22,795 bases of DNA from a virus. Positions 14,701-21,457 of the stretch are shown piece by piece. The stretch's first letter is position 1, and every line of letters begins with the position of its first letter. Position numbers and translations under genes: made by a program. The notes under the pieces are model-generated. The model saw nothing but the letters and a program-made list of their open reading frames with translations. It was not told where the DNA came from and searched no databases. Where the stretch lies: positions 1 through 22,795 of the IMG/VR virus record IMGVR_UViG_3300044577_000140; one strand, written 5' to 3'.

Positions 14701-17118
14701 ATGGAGTTCATCAACGACGCGCTCATCGTGGCGACCACCGATCCCAGCGCCGTGGGCGTCCCGTTCAAGGGCGCCCTGCTACAGATCGATAGCGATTTCA
14801 CTCTAGTCGACGTCACTACAACGACCATAGACTGGGGGAGTGCCACTTACGATGTTGGTGGATGGTTTAGCTCCGGAGCAGTCTCTCGTCTTACAGTTCC
14901 GGCGGGCGTCACCAAAGTGCGAGTCAGTTCCAACCTCGCTATGACTGCATGGGGTACTGGCGTCAGGTTCATTGGATTTTTGCAGAAGAACGGTGCTGAT
15001 GTTAGGGGCGGCTCCTTTAGCGATATGACGGGAGACCCCAACAATCAGGTTGCGATTAACCTGACCAGCGCCGTCCTCAATGTGGTTCCTGGCGACTACT
15101 TTGAGATCAGAGCGTTTCAGGATAGTGCTGGCAACGAGACTTTGGGCCCGGCCAGTAGGGGAGAATACAACTGGTTCTCCATAGAGGCCGTTGAGGCCAT
15201 CGCCCCCTCGACGGCAATCCGCGGGGCCTTGGCCACTCTTGTGGCGGATGACATAGGCGTGAACTTTGTGGGCGCCGCTGCTGTCGTGTTCGACAAGGAT
15301 GTATACGATACCGACAGCATCCACGACACCGTTTCGAACAACACTCGCCTGACGGTTCCGGCGGGAGTCACGCATATTCGTCTAAACTTCAATGTCCATC
15401 TAAGCAACATTATCACTAATGAGTTCACAGTTATCTCTATCCGAAAGAATGGGAGCCTTGACTGGGATGGCGTCGCTACCCAACGATCCGATGCCAACTC
15501 TTCTATTGCTCAATTGAATGCCATAACTGGAGTGGTCGAGGTGGTTCCCGGTGACTACTTCGAGGCCTTCATTCAGATTGAGGCCGAGACGACGGTAGAC
15601 GTGAATGCCAGCAGAACGAACTTCGGCATGGAGATCGTAGAGCGGACCGCCCTCGTCCAGGCTCCGGCAACTGGCAATACCTTCAAGGGCGCCCTGGTCA
15701 ACTTGGCCGCTGACGAGGTGGACACAGTCAACTACACATCACCCGTGGCGATCGCGTTCGACGAGGAGGAGTACGACATCGGAGGTTGGCATGACGATGT
15801 GACCGATAATGAGCGTCTGACCGTCCCCGCTGGTGTGACCAAGGTGCGCGTCAACGGCCAGGTGCTGCTGATAACAGGCGTGTCCGGGGACTTCCTGCAG
15901 CTGGAGATCCGCAAGAATGGATCCGGCGTCTACATAGGCTCCGCATTCACGAAGGTCGAGCCCAATTCCACCACGCAGTACGGAAACGTGACGACCTCCG
16001 TGATAGACGTGGTGGAGGGGGACTACTTCGAGCTGGCCCTAACGGTGGAGTCCGACACCACCATCACCGTAAGGAGCGACCGCACGTCCTTATCCATAGA
16101 GGCCGTAGAGACCGTCGCCCCCTCTACCAATCCGCGCGGCGCCCTCGTCACCCTGGCCGCGGATGAGGTTGACGCGGACTATACCACCGCGACGGCAGTT
16201 CCGTTTGACGCCGAGCAGTACGACACGGATACCGTTCATGACAACTCCACCAACAATACTCGCCTTACAGTTCCGGCGGGTGTCCGACACATCCAGCTGG
16301 TCGGACAGGTACAAGCGTCCAGCGTCATAGCGGACGAGTGGATGCAGATCGACATCCGCAAGAACGGCAGCGCGGCGTATATCGGCTTCGCGCAACAGAT
16401 GAACGAGATCGGGAAGACCGAGAGCGGCACGCAAGTCGTCTCACCTATTCTTGAGGTGATCGCGGGGGACTACTTCGAGCTGTTCCTGCGAGTGCAGACC
16501 GAGGCCACGATCACCTTGGTCGATGACCAGACGTGGTTCGCCATGGAGATCGTCGAGCCGGCAGTTGTTACCGGTAACACCGGGATGCAGTTCATAGAGA
16601 AGCAAGAGGGCAGCAACCAGGCGTCCATGGACTTCACTGGGTTCAACTCCACGCTGTATGACTCCTACCTGTTCGTGATCGCGAATCTCGTACCTGCGAC
16701 CGACAACGTGAATTTTCAGATAAGGACGTCCGGCGACGGGGGAAGTACATTCGACAGCGGAGGCTCCGACTACGCCCGAAACAGGGCCGGTCGAACCGAC
16801 GCCGCCGCGAATGACGTGTGGCTCACGAGGGGCGAGGCTACGGCCACGGGAATCGCCGTGACATCCAACGAGAATATCGGCAGCGCGGCCAATGAGGACG
16901 GACTGTCGGGCGAGTTCAAGATATTCGGTCCGCACCTGGCCAAGAGAACCATAGTCGCGTTTGACGTACACTACTTCACCTCGGCGGGTAACCTGGAGAT
17001 AGATATTGGGAATGGCATGAGGGATGAGGCTGCCGCGGTGGACGCCGCACAGTTCCTCTTCGCCTCCGGCAATATCGAATCCGGTACGATCACAATGTAT
17101 GGGCTACGAAACTCGTAG
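11773..17118 (+). CDS. Giant multi-domain tail fibre-like protein with seven C1q-like modules
   Basis: This 1781-residue protein is the largest product here and probably a tail fibre or side fibre that contacts the host. The N-terminal anchor (MADTKLSAL ... ATEIYLN) is a common phage fibre start. Residues about 47-152 and 197-300 are two copies of a module with LADDF(E)xGD, DRxLIKxQ and ENGxYTV. Each is followed by a linker of the type LADTPSNYTADSRKFLRVN or LTDVDPSSYSGQSGKSVNVN. From residue 350 onward come seven beta-rich modules of about 150 residues with YD, R/ERLTVPAG, KNG and GDYFE landmarks, read as C1q-like jelly rolls (inference). A different module occurs twice, at residues about 500-680 and 1603-1781 (FVIANL...GGSTF, ASGNIESGTITMYGL). 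Base composition varies between modules. The ATG lies three bases after the previous stop. No autoproteolytic chaperone or enzyme motif was recognised. Confidence 0.82.
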   Translation: MADTKLSALALGVLAEATEIYLNATGSRRTTFTAARDFLLTAACRANCVAATTAAQVLADDFESGDVIDGVTLALADRVLIKNQTLGEENGIYTVNVAAPPTRATDFDTDAEAVLGALVAVSGGTANGTSVWMHSTTGAITLDTTPLTFAELLAASNFLQLADTPSNYTADSRKFLRVNDAENAVEFVAEHNKEPVKFATTAALTLADDFENGDPLDGGTLTTGDRILIKDQASGAENGLYTVQGSGGPVRVPDMDDDPDVVQGMTVAVLQGTANANSIFQLTTTGAITLDVTALTFVQISGGGGASDFLSLTDVDPSSYSGQSGKSVNVNTAEDGLEFLIPSPGGTVVGAPFSGAVVKNASNLAGNFQSAADAVTFDTETYDIGGWHSTSVNTERLTVPAGINKVRMTAAIRDVGASAEQWAFAEFRKNGSVAVGTSRSIVDVGANPAMTLASPVLDVVEGDYFELFYQIQTDTSSDLLAIGTHFSIEAVEAVAPSSKVIGPWLELDRQTAVASSEIDFTFDPALYDEIEVAISGLHSSSDSDTLDFLVSTNGGVSFLGGSNYRHVRAALSDGGGSGAEAYAGVTSDSTIQLSGSSSISNVATEVFSGTVTLHEPSAIVSKVVAWSLQAQTSADVAQQHEGTGHLISDTAAINAIRFILVTGNLTGQFILRGRPKAGVDFFHATPVNGVGQPFKGALVKMTADLAVNTQVTQLIAWEEIVYDLGGFWSSLTPSRLTVPAGVTKIRLNAAVYDSTGGASDFNLFQFHKNGALFTGSSTLRNHPDIGTHLLSIASPVVEVAEGDYFEAFYQQQSDTSSTINAVRSHFSVEVVEGIATSNTPRGAMVKPAADIIGANYTAQTAVPFDAEVYDTDSVHSTSVNNTRLTVPAGVTHARVHFNVRLNNIVEGQYTRVDIFKNGSGTFDGATTLRADNAGTGQGFSISTPVLEVVPGDYFEGFVLIETETTIDVTANQTSLSMEFINDALIVATTDPSAVGVPFKGALLQIDSDFTLVDVTTTTIDWGSATYDVGGWFSSGAVSRLTVPAGVTKVRVSSNLAMTAWGTGVRFIGFLQKNGADVRGGSFSDMTGDPNNQVAINLTSAVLNVVPGDYFEIRAFQDSAGNETLGPASRGEYNWFSIEAVEAIAPSTAIRGALATLVADDIGVNFVGAAAVVFDKDVYDTDSIHDTVSNNTRLTVPAGVTHIRLNFNVHLSNIITNEFTVISIRKNGSLDWDGVATQRSDANSSIAQLNAITGVVEVVPGDYFEAFIQIEAETTVDVNASRTNFGMEIVERTALVQAPATGNTFKGALVNLAADEVDTVNYTSPVAIAFDEEEYDIGGWHDDVTDNERLTVPAGVTKVRVNGQVLLITGVSGDFLQLEIRKNGSGVYIGSAFTKVEPNSTTQYGNVTTSVIDVVEGDYFELALTVESDTTITVRSDRTSLSIEAVETVAPSTNPRGALVTLAADEVDADYTTATAVPFDAEQYDTDTVHDNSTNNTRLTVPAGVRHIQLVGQVQASSVIADEWMQIDIRKNGSAAYIGFAQQMNEIGKTESGTQVVSPILEVIAGDYFELFLRVQTEATITLVDDQTWFAMEIVEPAVVTGNTGMQFIEKQEGSNQASMDFTGFNSTLYDSYLFVIANLVPATDNVNFQIRTSGDGGSTFDSGGSDYARNRAGRTDAAANDVWLTRGEATATGIAVTSNENIGSAANEDGLSGEFKIFGPHLAKRTIVAFDVHYFTSAGNLEIDIGNGMRDEAAAVDAAQFLFASGNIESGTITMYGLRNS
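11911..12672 (+). repeat. Duplicated LADDFE-GDR-NGIYTV module with linker
   Basis: There are two copies, 11911-12228 and 12361-12672. Shared landmarks are LADDFESGD / LADDFENGD, DRVLIKNQ / DRILIKDQ, ENGIYTV / ENGLYTV and TTGAITLD. At DNA level, CTGGCCGACGACTTCGAG is identical in both. The joining segment holds the first of two LxxxDxxPSxYxxxxxKxxxVN linkers; the second follows copy two. This module pair is typical of phage fibre shafts. Confidence 0.85.
12820..16578 (+). repeat. Array of seven C1q-like modules in alternating A/B subtypes
   Basis: Approximate modules: R1 12820-13269, R2 13840-14280, R3 14281-14751, R4 14752-15216, R5 15217-15669, R6 15670-16131, R7 16132-16578. R1, R2, R4 and R6 are subtype A: they start with PFSGA, PFKGA or TFKGA and have YD(I/L/V)GG(W/F). 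R3, R5 and R7 are subtype B: they start with RGA and have YDTD(S/T)(V/I)H, then NNTRLTVPAGV. R2-R3, R4-R5 and R6-R7 are therefore three two-module super-repeats. Every module carries GDYFE near its end. R1 is separated from R2 by an unrelated domain at 13270-13839. Confidence 0.86.
13270..13839 (+). repeat. Fibre domain copy 1 of 2 (second copy 16579-17115)
   Basis: This domain of about 180 residues occurs here and again at the C-terminus of the same protein. Shared pattern: an xDFTFxxxLYDxxxxxISxL start, then D(S/N)(D/V)xxF and NGGVSF / DGGSTF, a Tyr-Arg or Tyr-Ala-Arg step, a beta-rich middle, and an ending (AIRFILVTGNLTGQFILRG / AAQFLFASGNIESGTITMYG). Similar domains end many phage structural proteins. 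Copy 1 is internal and copy 2 is terminal, so they bracket the six paired C1q-like modules. Confidence 0.78.
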
Positions 17119-17153
17119 CCACGCGGTACTCTAAGGAAAAGGGAGAAGAAACC

Positions 17154-17792
17154 ATGGCTGATACCAAACTGTCTGCACTCGCGAGCGCCACGCTCACCGA
17201 GGTGGACACCCTCTACATCGAGGATGGCGGCACAAGTAAGAAGGCCACCGTCGCTGAACTGCGGACGGCGCTGTGCCCGAAGGGGTTCGTCCCGATGCCG
17301 CTTGGTCTCTTTCGAATTATCGGTGACGATACAGCGGATGAGATCGGAGACCTCGCAGCGAACGCCGGTCTTCTGGCCAATGATGCCACTCCGCTCTTGG
17401 AGCGTGTCAGCACTAGCACGGACAAGGCGCTGCGTATTGCATGGGCGGCGTCGGACGTGACCGAGATGCAAGCGGACCCGGTCATGATGCCGCCGGACTT
17501 GGCCGAGACCGTGGATGTAACCATCCACCTGCTTGCCCAAATGTCCGGTGCGACCGACACCCCCACCATTAACGCTGAGGTGTTCGATGCTGTGGGTGAC
17601 ACGGAGATGGGTGGAGTCACGGCTGCGCTGTCTGCCTCAATTCAGGAGCTGACAGTAACCATCGCCAACGCTGACATCTCAGGCAATCCGCTCGGGTTCT
17701 TCAATGTCTCGTTGATCCCCGGCGCGCATGGCACAGACATCTTGTGGCTGTATGGCGCGTGGATGGAATACACCCGCAAGCTGCCGGTGTGA
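17154..17792 (+). CDS. Putative structural protein sharing the fibre N-terminal anchor
   Basis: This 212-residue protein begins MADTKLSAL and continues L.E.D.LYIEDGG.SKKATVAEL, the same anchor as the giant protein upstream. The ATG lies behind GGGAGAAG, a clear ribosome site in the only real gap (35 bases) of the plus-strand operon. After a short linker the body (residues about 45-212) fits a beta-rich phage structural module: RIAWAASDVTEM, MMPPDLAETVDVTIHLLAQM, GATDTPT, then SLIPGAHGTDILWLYGAWMEY near the end. That ending is familiar from other phage tail proteins. It could be a second, short appendage using the same docking site, or a shortened fibre. The gene ends in TGATG with the peptidase gene. 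Confidence 0.75.
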   Translation: MADTKLSALASATLTEVDTLYIEDGGTSKKATVAELRTALCPKGFVPMPLGLFRIIGDDTADEIGDLAANAGLLANDATPLLERVSTSTDKALRIAWAASDVTEMQADPVMMPPDLAETVDVTIHLLAQMSGATDTPTINAEVFDAVGDTEMGGVTAALSASIQELTVTIANADISGNPLGFFNVSLIPGAHGTDILWLYGAWMEYTRKLPV

Positions 17793-18268
17793 TGATCCTC
17801 TGGCCTCCTCGCGGCTACACCGCCTTGGTGCGACGCAACCCCTCGCTGTCCATGGCAGGGGTTGCGTCGGCCGAGGTGCCGGAGCCGGCCTGGGACGAGC
17901 TGCACGAGGTCAACTCCCGCGTGAACTTGTCCGCCAGGTACGAGCCCGACCCGCCGGGCAAGGATACCTGGGGCCAGTTTAGGCTGGTGAATGGCCTCAG
18001 GGCGGGCGACTGCGACGACTTCGCGGTGCGCAAGCTGAAGCAGCTGATGTACCTGGGGTGGCCGCGCGGCGCCGTGCGGCTAGCCACCTGCCTGGTGGAT
18101 GGCACGGGACACTGCGTCCTCCGCGTCGCCACTAAGGGGGGCTCGATGGTGCTAGACAACAGACACGCCGGCATAGCGCCACCGCACCACCGCCTATACT
18201 CGGACTATGCGTGGATCGGGGAGGAACTGCCCGGCAGCCCATTCTGGTGGAGGAAGATCTCACAATGA
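17792..18268 (+). CDS. Transglutaminase-like cysteine peptidase (BTLCP family, LapG-like fold)
   Basis: This 158-residue protein matches the bacterial transglutaminase-like cysteine proteinase family (PF06035). The conserved blocks are in order: a VNSRVNLSARYEPD start, KDTWGQ, then GDCDDFAVRKL with the nucleophile C74, GHCVLRV with H107 and VLDNR with D122, so a full Cys-His-Asp triad is present. In bacteria this fold includes LapG, which cuts surface adhesins in the periplasm. No signal peptide is visible, so in a phage the enzyme could be virion-borne, act on host proteins at lysis, or work in the cytoplasm. The start is the ATG in TGATG with the previous stop. It ends in an ATGA overlap with the lipoprotein gene. 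The family is confident; the substrate is unknown. Confidence 0.88.
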   Translation: MILWPPRGYTALVRRNPSLSMAGVASAEVPEPAWDELHEVNSRVNLSARYEPDPPGKDTWGQFRLVNGLRAGDCDDFAVRKLKQLMYLGWPRGAVRLATCLVDGTGHCVLRVATKGGSMVLDNRHAGIAPPHHRLYSDYAWIGEELPGSPFWWRKISQ

Positions 18269-18828
18269 ATAAGATACTTATGGCCGCCTTCGCGGCATTA
18301 ATACTGATGGGATGCACGGCTTCGGATCCCGGACTGGCGCAGGTCGCGGTGGACGAGGCACTGCCCGTGGCGGAGGAGCACCGCCCGCTCCGCATATGCC
18401 TGATCTCGGCCATGTCTGTGGAGCTGATGGTGGACCGCGTCCGGCTGTTCGAGCCGAGCAAGGCCGAGGAGACACTGGGACGACTACTCACCCTGCAGGG
18501 CGCCATGGAGGATGCCCGGATGGCCGATCCCATGTGGCGGAACACGGACATGGCGGACGTCCTATTTACCTTCTCGAGCGTCGTGACCGACACCGTGCGC
18601 GAGCGGGCGAGGGGCTACCTGTCCAGGGGGTTATCAGCGGGGTCCGTAATAACGGGGGCCAAGCGGGTGAGCGCGCAGAAGGTTAAGGCCCACGCCATGC
18701 TGAGGGACATAGGCATCATGATGGATTCCATGGTCGCGGGCAAGGTCACCGAGTCGGAACTCTGGCTGGCGTGCGAATCGCGCGTGGCTCACAACGAACG
18801 GCGTATAAGGAACCTACTGGGTCTTTAG
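18265..18828 (+). CDS. Predicted phage lipoprotein, function unknown
   Basis: The start is set at the ATG overlapping the peptidase stop (ATGA), giving 187 residues; a longer in-frame start at 18211 would lie inside the peptidase gene and spoil the signal peptide. Residues 1-16 form a lipoprotein signal (MNK, a hydrophobic core, then LMG before C17). Met at the -2 position of the lipobox is less common but acceptable. Thr follows the cysteine, so no inner-membrane retention Asp is present and outer-membrane sorting is expected (inference). The mature part is mostly helical and charged, with no second membrane segment, so it does not look like a unimolecular spanin. An o-spanin, an exclusion lipoprotein or a partner of the neighbouring hydrolases are possible. 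I do not recognise a family. Confidence 0.72.
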   Translation: MNKILMAAFAALILMGCTASDPGLAQVAVDEALPVAEEHRPLRICLISAMSVELMVDRVRLFEPSKAEETLGRLLTLQGAMEDARMADPMWRNTDMADVLFTFSSVVTDTVRERARGYLSRGLSAGSVITGAKRVSAQKVKAHAMLRDIGIMMDSMVAGKVTESELWLACESRVAHNERRIRNLLGL

Positions 18829-18830
18829 CC

Positions 18831-19505
18831 ATGAATACCGATCAGATCTTGGCCCGACTGTCCGAGCTCGCCTACTACGACGGCGTGCGGGCGCGGCTGC
18901 ACGAGCTCGGCATGGAGTTCGTATGCCCGCCGTTCGACCACGCCGGCTCGCAGGGCATGCTAGTTCGCAGCCGAGACATGGCGGCACTGGTCTTCAGGGG
19001 CACCGAGGCGAGCGCGGGCAGCGTCAGCGACATAACTAGCAACCTGGGTGTGCCCGTGCGCTGGGCCGGCAACGGCCGAGCCCACAGTGGGTATGCCCGA
19101 CACTTCTCTATGATCCGGTACGAAGCCAGGAAGATGGCCGAGCTCGTGCCGTCCGAGATCCCCCTGTACGTGACCGGACACTCGATGGGCGGGTGCCTGG
19201 CCACACTGTATGCCTCTTGGGTCGGATCTGGCAGCCCCGAGGACCACTGGCTCCACGCCTTGGTCACCTATGGTGCACCGAAGGCGTTGTCCGTCAGGGC
19301 CCTCGCCGACATGCACTGTAAAGCCGGAGCCCGCCGGTACACGAACAAGTATGACTTCGCGCCGCACTGGCCGCCGGTACTGGGCCTAACGCACCCCAAG
19401 TTACGCGTGAGAGTGGACAGTGGCGGCTGGCCGGGTCCAGTATCCAGGCACGGCGCCGACCGGTACGTGGAGGCAGTAGACCTACTGTGCGAGAGGGAGG
19501 CCTGA
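18831..19505 (+). CDS. Lipase class 3-like alpha/beta hydrolase
   Basis: This 224-residue protein has the layout of a class 3 lipase. LVFRGTE (residues about 53-58) fits the oxyanion-loop strand and YVTGHSMGG holds the nucleophile elbow with S118. VTYGAPKA follows as in the family, NKYDFAPHWPP supplies D175 at the usual acid position, and SRHGADRYV gives H207. A full Ser-Asp-His triad is therefore visible. No signal peptide or membrane segment is apparent. The start is the ATG two bases after the lipoprotein stop; the open frame extends upstream, but only through the lipoprotein gene. Substrates could be host phospholipids or other esters of the envelope. Its place in a late operon next to a peptidase and a lipoprotein suggests release or envelope damage (inference). 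Confidence 0.87.
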   Translation: MNTDQILARLSELAYYDGVRARLHELGMEFVCPPFDHAGSQGMLVRSRDMAALVFRGTEASAGSVSDITSNLGVPVRWAGNGRAHSGYARHFSMIRYEARKMAELVPSEIPLYVTGHSMGGCLATLYASWVGSGSPEDHWLHALVTYGAPKALSVRALADMHCKAGARRYTNKYDFAPHWPPVLGLTHPKLRVRVDSGGWPGPVSRHGADRYVEAVDLLCEREA

Positions 19506-19506
19506 C

Positions 19507-19728
19507 ATGGACACCCGCCTAGCCGATATACAGGGTCTGGTCGAGCGGATCGACGAGCGTACGGTCATAACGCATGACCTAATGAAGGCTCACATAGAGC
19601 GCGACGACGAGGTACATGATGCGCTGAATAATCGGATCAACAAGCTGTACATATGGGCCGCCGGTGGTGGGCTATCGGTGACGGCCGCCGGCACGGTGGC
19701 GTGGTTCAAGGGCTTGTTGGAGTTCTGA
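19507..19728 (+). CDS. Small coiled-coil plus one-membrane-segment protein (XhlA-like)
   Basis: This 73-residue protein has a charged helical N-terminus (residues about 1-46, with IQGLVERIDERT, IERDDEVHDAL and NNRINKLY) followed by one membrane segment (about 48-70, IWAAGGGLSVTAAGTVAWF). This resembles the XhlA haemolysin / holin-associated class of small phage proteins. It follows the lipase stop by one base and precedes the metallophosphoesterase by 23 bases. It may help lysis or anchor a partner at the membrane. Resemblance is at the level of layout, so the family call is modest. Confidence 0.68.
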   Translation: MDTRLADIQGLVERIDERTVITHDLMKAHIERDDEVHDALNNRINKLYIWAAGGGLSVTAAGTVAWFKGLLEF

Positions 19729-19751
19729 CAACACAGACACGGGAGATAAGC

Positions 19752-21446
19752 ATGGCTCGGTACGATAAGGTGGAAGACGCGGAACTCCGCAAGGACCTTG
19801 ACGCCTACTACGAGTGCGAGGGCAACAAGGCCGAGGCGGCCCGAGCACGCGGGCTGAAGTACACGACATATAAGAGCCGCCTGGACGTGGCCACCAAGCG
19901 CCTCGGCACAAAGCTGGGCAAGGTAGTCGGCGGCCGCGTGGAGCAGGTCACCAGCCAGCGGTACAAGCTGCCGAAGAAGGAGCATGTCAACTACTACATC
20001 CTCACCTCCGTCCAGAACAACACCAAGCTGCACCCCGGATTCAACAACCTGATGGGGTACTCCGAGTGGCTGGACGGGCGAAAGTTCTCCTCCTGCAAGT
20101 TCATGGTCGGCACCTTCACCTACGACCTCGCGTCCTACGGCGAGAGGAGCGTCAAGAAGGGCAAGGTCAAGGGACAGCGCGACCTCTGGTATGCGAAGGA
20201 GATAGAGGACTACATTGTGGACGAGAGCGTGGAGCTCGCGCCCGGCCTCTTCTGGTGCGGCGAGCAGAACATCCTGCCGACCGCAAAGCACCCACTCACG
20301 GCCATGGAGGACTACAACGGCCGCGCCTCCAACCTGGTACCCCACACCAAGATAGCCATGGAGAGTGTCCCGTCCATGGCTGACGAGGCGACGAAGTTCA
20401 ACTACTCCACCGGCGCGGTCACGCAGCGCAACTACATCCAGAAGCGCGCCGGCATCATAGCCGAGCAGAACCACGACTACGGCGCCCTGATCGTGTGCGT
20501 GGATAGCGGCGGCAACTGGTGGGTCCGGCAGCTCTACATCGGGCCGGACGACGAGGTCCTGGACGTGGGCCCGCCCGACTGCATCGGCGTGCGCGTGCAG
20601 GCCGGCTCCGTCACCGAGGAGCACGTGACCGAGGGCATCAACTGGGGTGACATACACGCCTCGGAGATGGAGCTCTGGGTGCGCGAGCTGGCGTGGGGCG
20701 AGGGAGGCATGCTCGATATGCTGCAGCCGTCCTACCAGTTCATGAACGACCTCTACTCCATGCGGTCGCGGACGCACCACGAGATGCGCGACTTCCACCG
20801 GATGTACGAGAAGCACAACTATGAGGAGGAATCCGTCGAGGACGAGATCACGCTGACGGCCGACTTCCTAGTGGAGGCATGCCGGGACGACTGCGAGACG
20901 GTGGTGGTGCCGTCGAACCACGACCGCCATCTCGATCGCTGGCTGAACGAGGCCGACTTCCGGCTGGACCCGCTCAATGCCCGGTTCTTCTGCGCCGCCC
21001 AGTACGCCATGCTGACGGCGATAGATACAGGCGACAGGGACTTCAATATACTGGAGTGGGCCATACAGAGGTCCGTGACAGGACACGACATGCTTCCTAC
21101 AGAGGCAGCCTCGAAGTTGGATGTTAGGTTCCTCGCCACGGATGAGAGCTTCGTCATAGGCAAGAGGAAGGGTGGCCGGGGCGGTGTGGAGTGCGGGCTC
21201 CATGGCGACCTGGCAGCTAACGGCGCCAGGGGCTCCACGCAGGCGCTGACCAAGCTAGGCCGGGCGCTCAACAAGGGCCACGACCACGCGGCCGCCATAC
21301 GCGGCAGGGTCTTCTCCGCCGGGGCATGCGCCCTGAACCTGGCATACATGAGGGGTCCAAACTCCCAGTCCGTCAGTCACATAGTGACCTACAAGAACGC
21401 AGCCCGGGCGATCATAACCATGTGGAACGAGGCCTGGCGGACCTGA
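19752..21446 (+). CDS. Calcineurin-like metallophosphoesterase with helix-turn-helix-like N-terminus
   Basis: The start is taken at the ATG behind a GGGAG ribosome site (19741-19745), giving 564 residues; the open frame continues upstream only across the previous gene. Metal-binding motifs appear in the expected order: GDIH (D300, H302), SNHD (N389, H390, D391), LHGD (H484) and GHDH (H510, H512). The second Asp of the usual GD(x)xD step is not obvious between the first two. Residues about 10-52, with GNKAEAARARGLKYTTYKSRL, look like a DNA-binding helix-turn-helix. The C-terminus is beyond the last metal motif by about 50 residues. Enzymes of this fold include nucleases and phosphodiesterases. 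Length and fold recall the T5 A1 pre-early protein, but I cannot verify homology. Likely activity: nuclease or phosphodiesterase; target unknown. Confidence 0.83.
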   Translation: MARYDKVEDAELRKDLDAYYECEGNKAEAARARGLKYTTYKSRLDVATKRLGTKLGKVVGGRVEQVTSQRYKLPKKEHVNYYILTSVQNNTKLHPGFNNLMGYSEWLDGRKFSSCKFMVGTFTYDLASYGERSVKKGKVKGQRDLWYAKEIEDYIVDESVELAPGLFWCGEQNILPTAKHPLTAMEDYNGRASNLVPHTKIAMESVPSMADEATKFNYSTGAVTQRNYIQKRAGIIAEQNHDYGALIVCVDSGGNWWVRQLYIGPDDEVLDVGPPDCIGVRVQAGSVTEEHVTEGINWGDIHASEMELWVRELAWGEGGMLDMLQPSYQFMNDLYSMRSRTHHEMRDFHRMYEKHNYEEESVEDEITLTADFLVEACRDDCETVVVPSNHDRHLDRWLNEADFRLDPLNARFFCAAQYAMLTAIDTGDRDFNILEWAIQRSVTGHDMLPTEAASKLDVRFLATDESFVIGKRKGGRGGVECGLHGDLAANGARGSTQALTKLGRALNKGHDHAAAIRGRVFSAGACALNLAYMRGPNSQSVSHIVTYKNAARAIITMWNEAWRT

Positions 21447-21457
21447 TCCGTGGTGGT

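Noticed and set aside
12820-16578. Could the periodic array be a CRISPR or DNA satellite?
   Set aside because: The period is about 450 bases, the similarity is at protein level inside one open frame, and there are no short identical repeats with unique spacers.
17119-17153. Possible promoter in the 35-base gap before the 212-residue protein
   Set aside because: The gap holds a good ribosome site, but no convincing -10 and -35 pair could be seen in so short a space.
18211-18264. Earlier in-frame start for the lipoprotein
   Set aside because: It would place charged residues before the signal peptide and lies inside the peptidase gene. The ATGA start at 18265 yields a proper lipoprotein signal.
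19590-20816. Minus-strand open frame of 408 codons opposite the metallophosphoesterase
   Set aside because: It lies wholly antisense to supported genes, with Val/His/Leu-rich composition. Stop codons are simply rare in this GC-rich frame.
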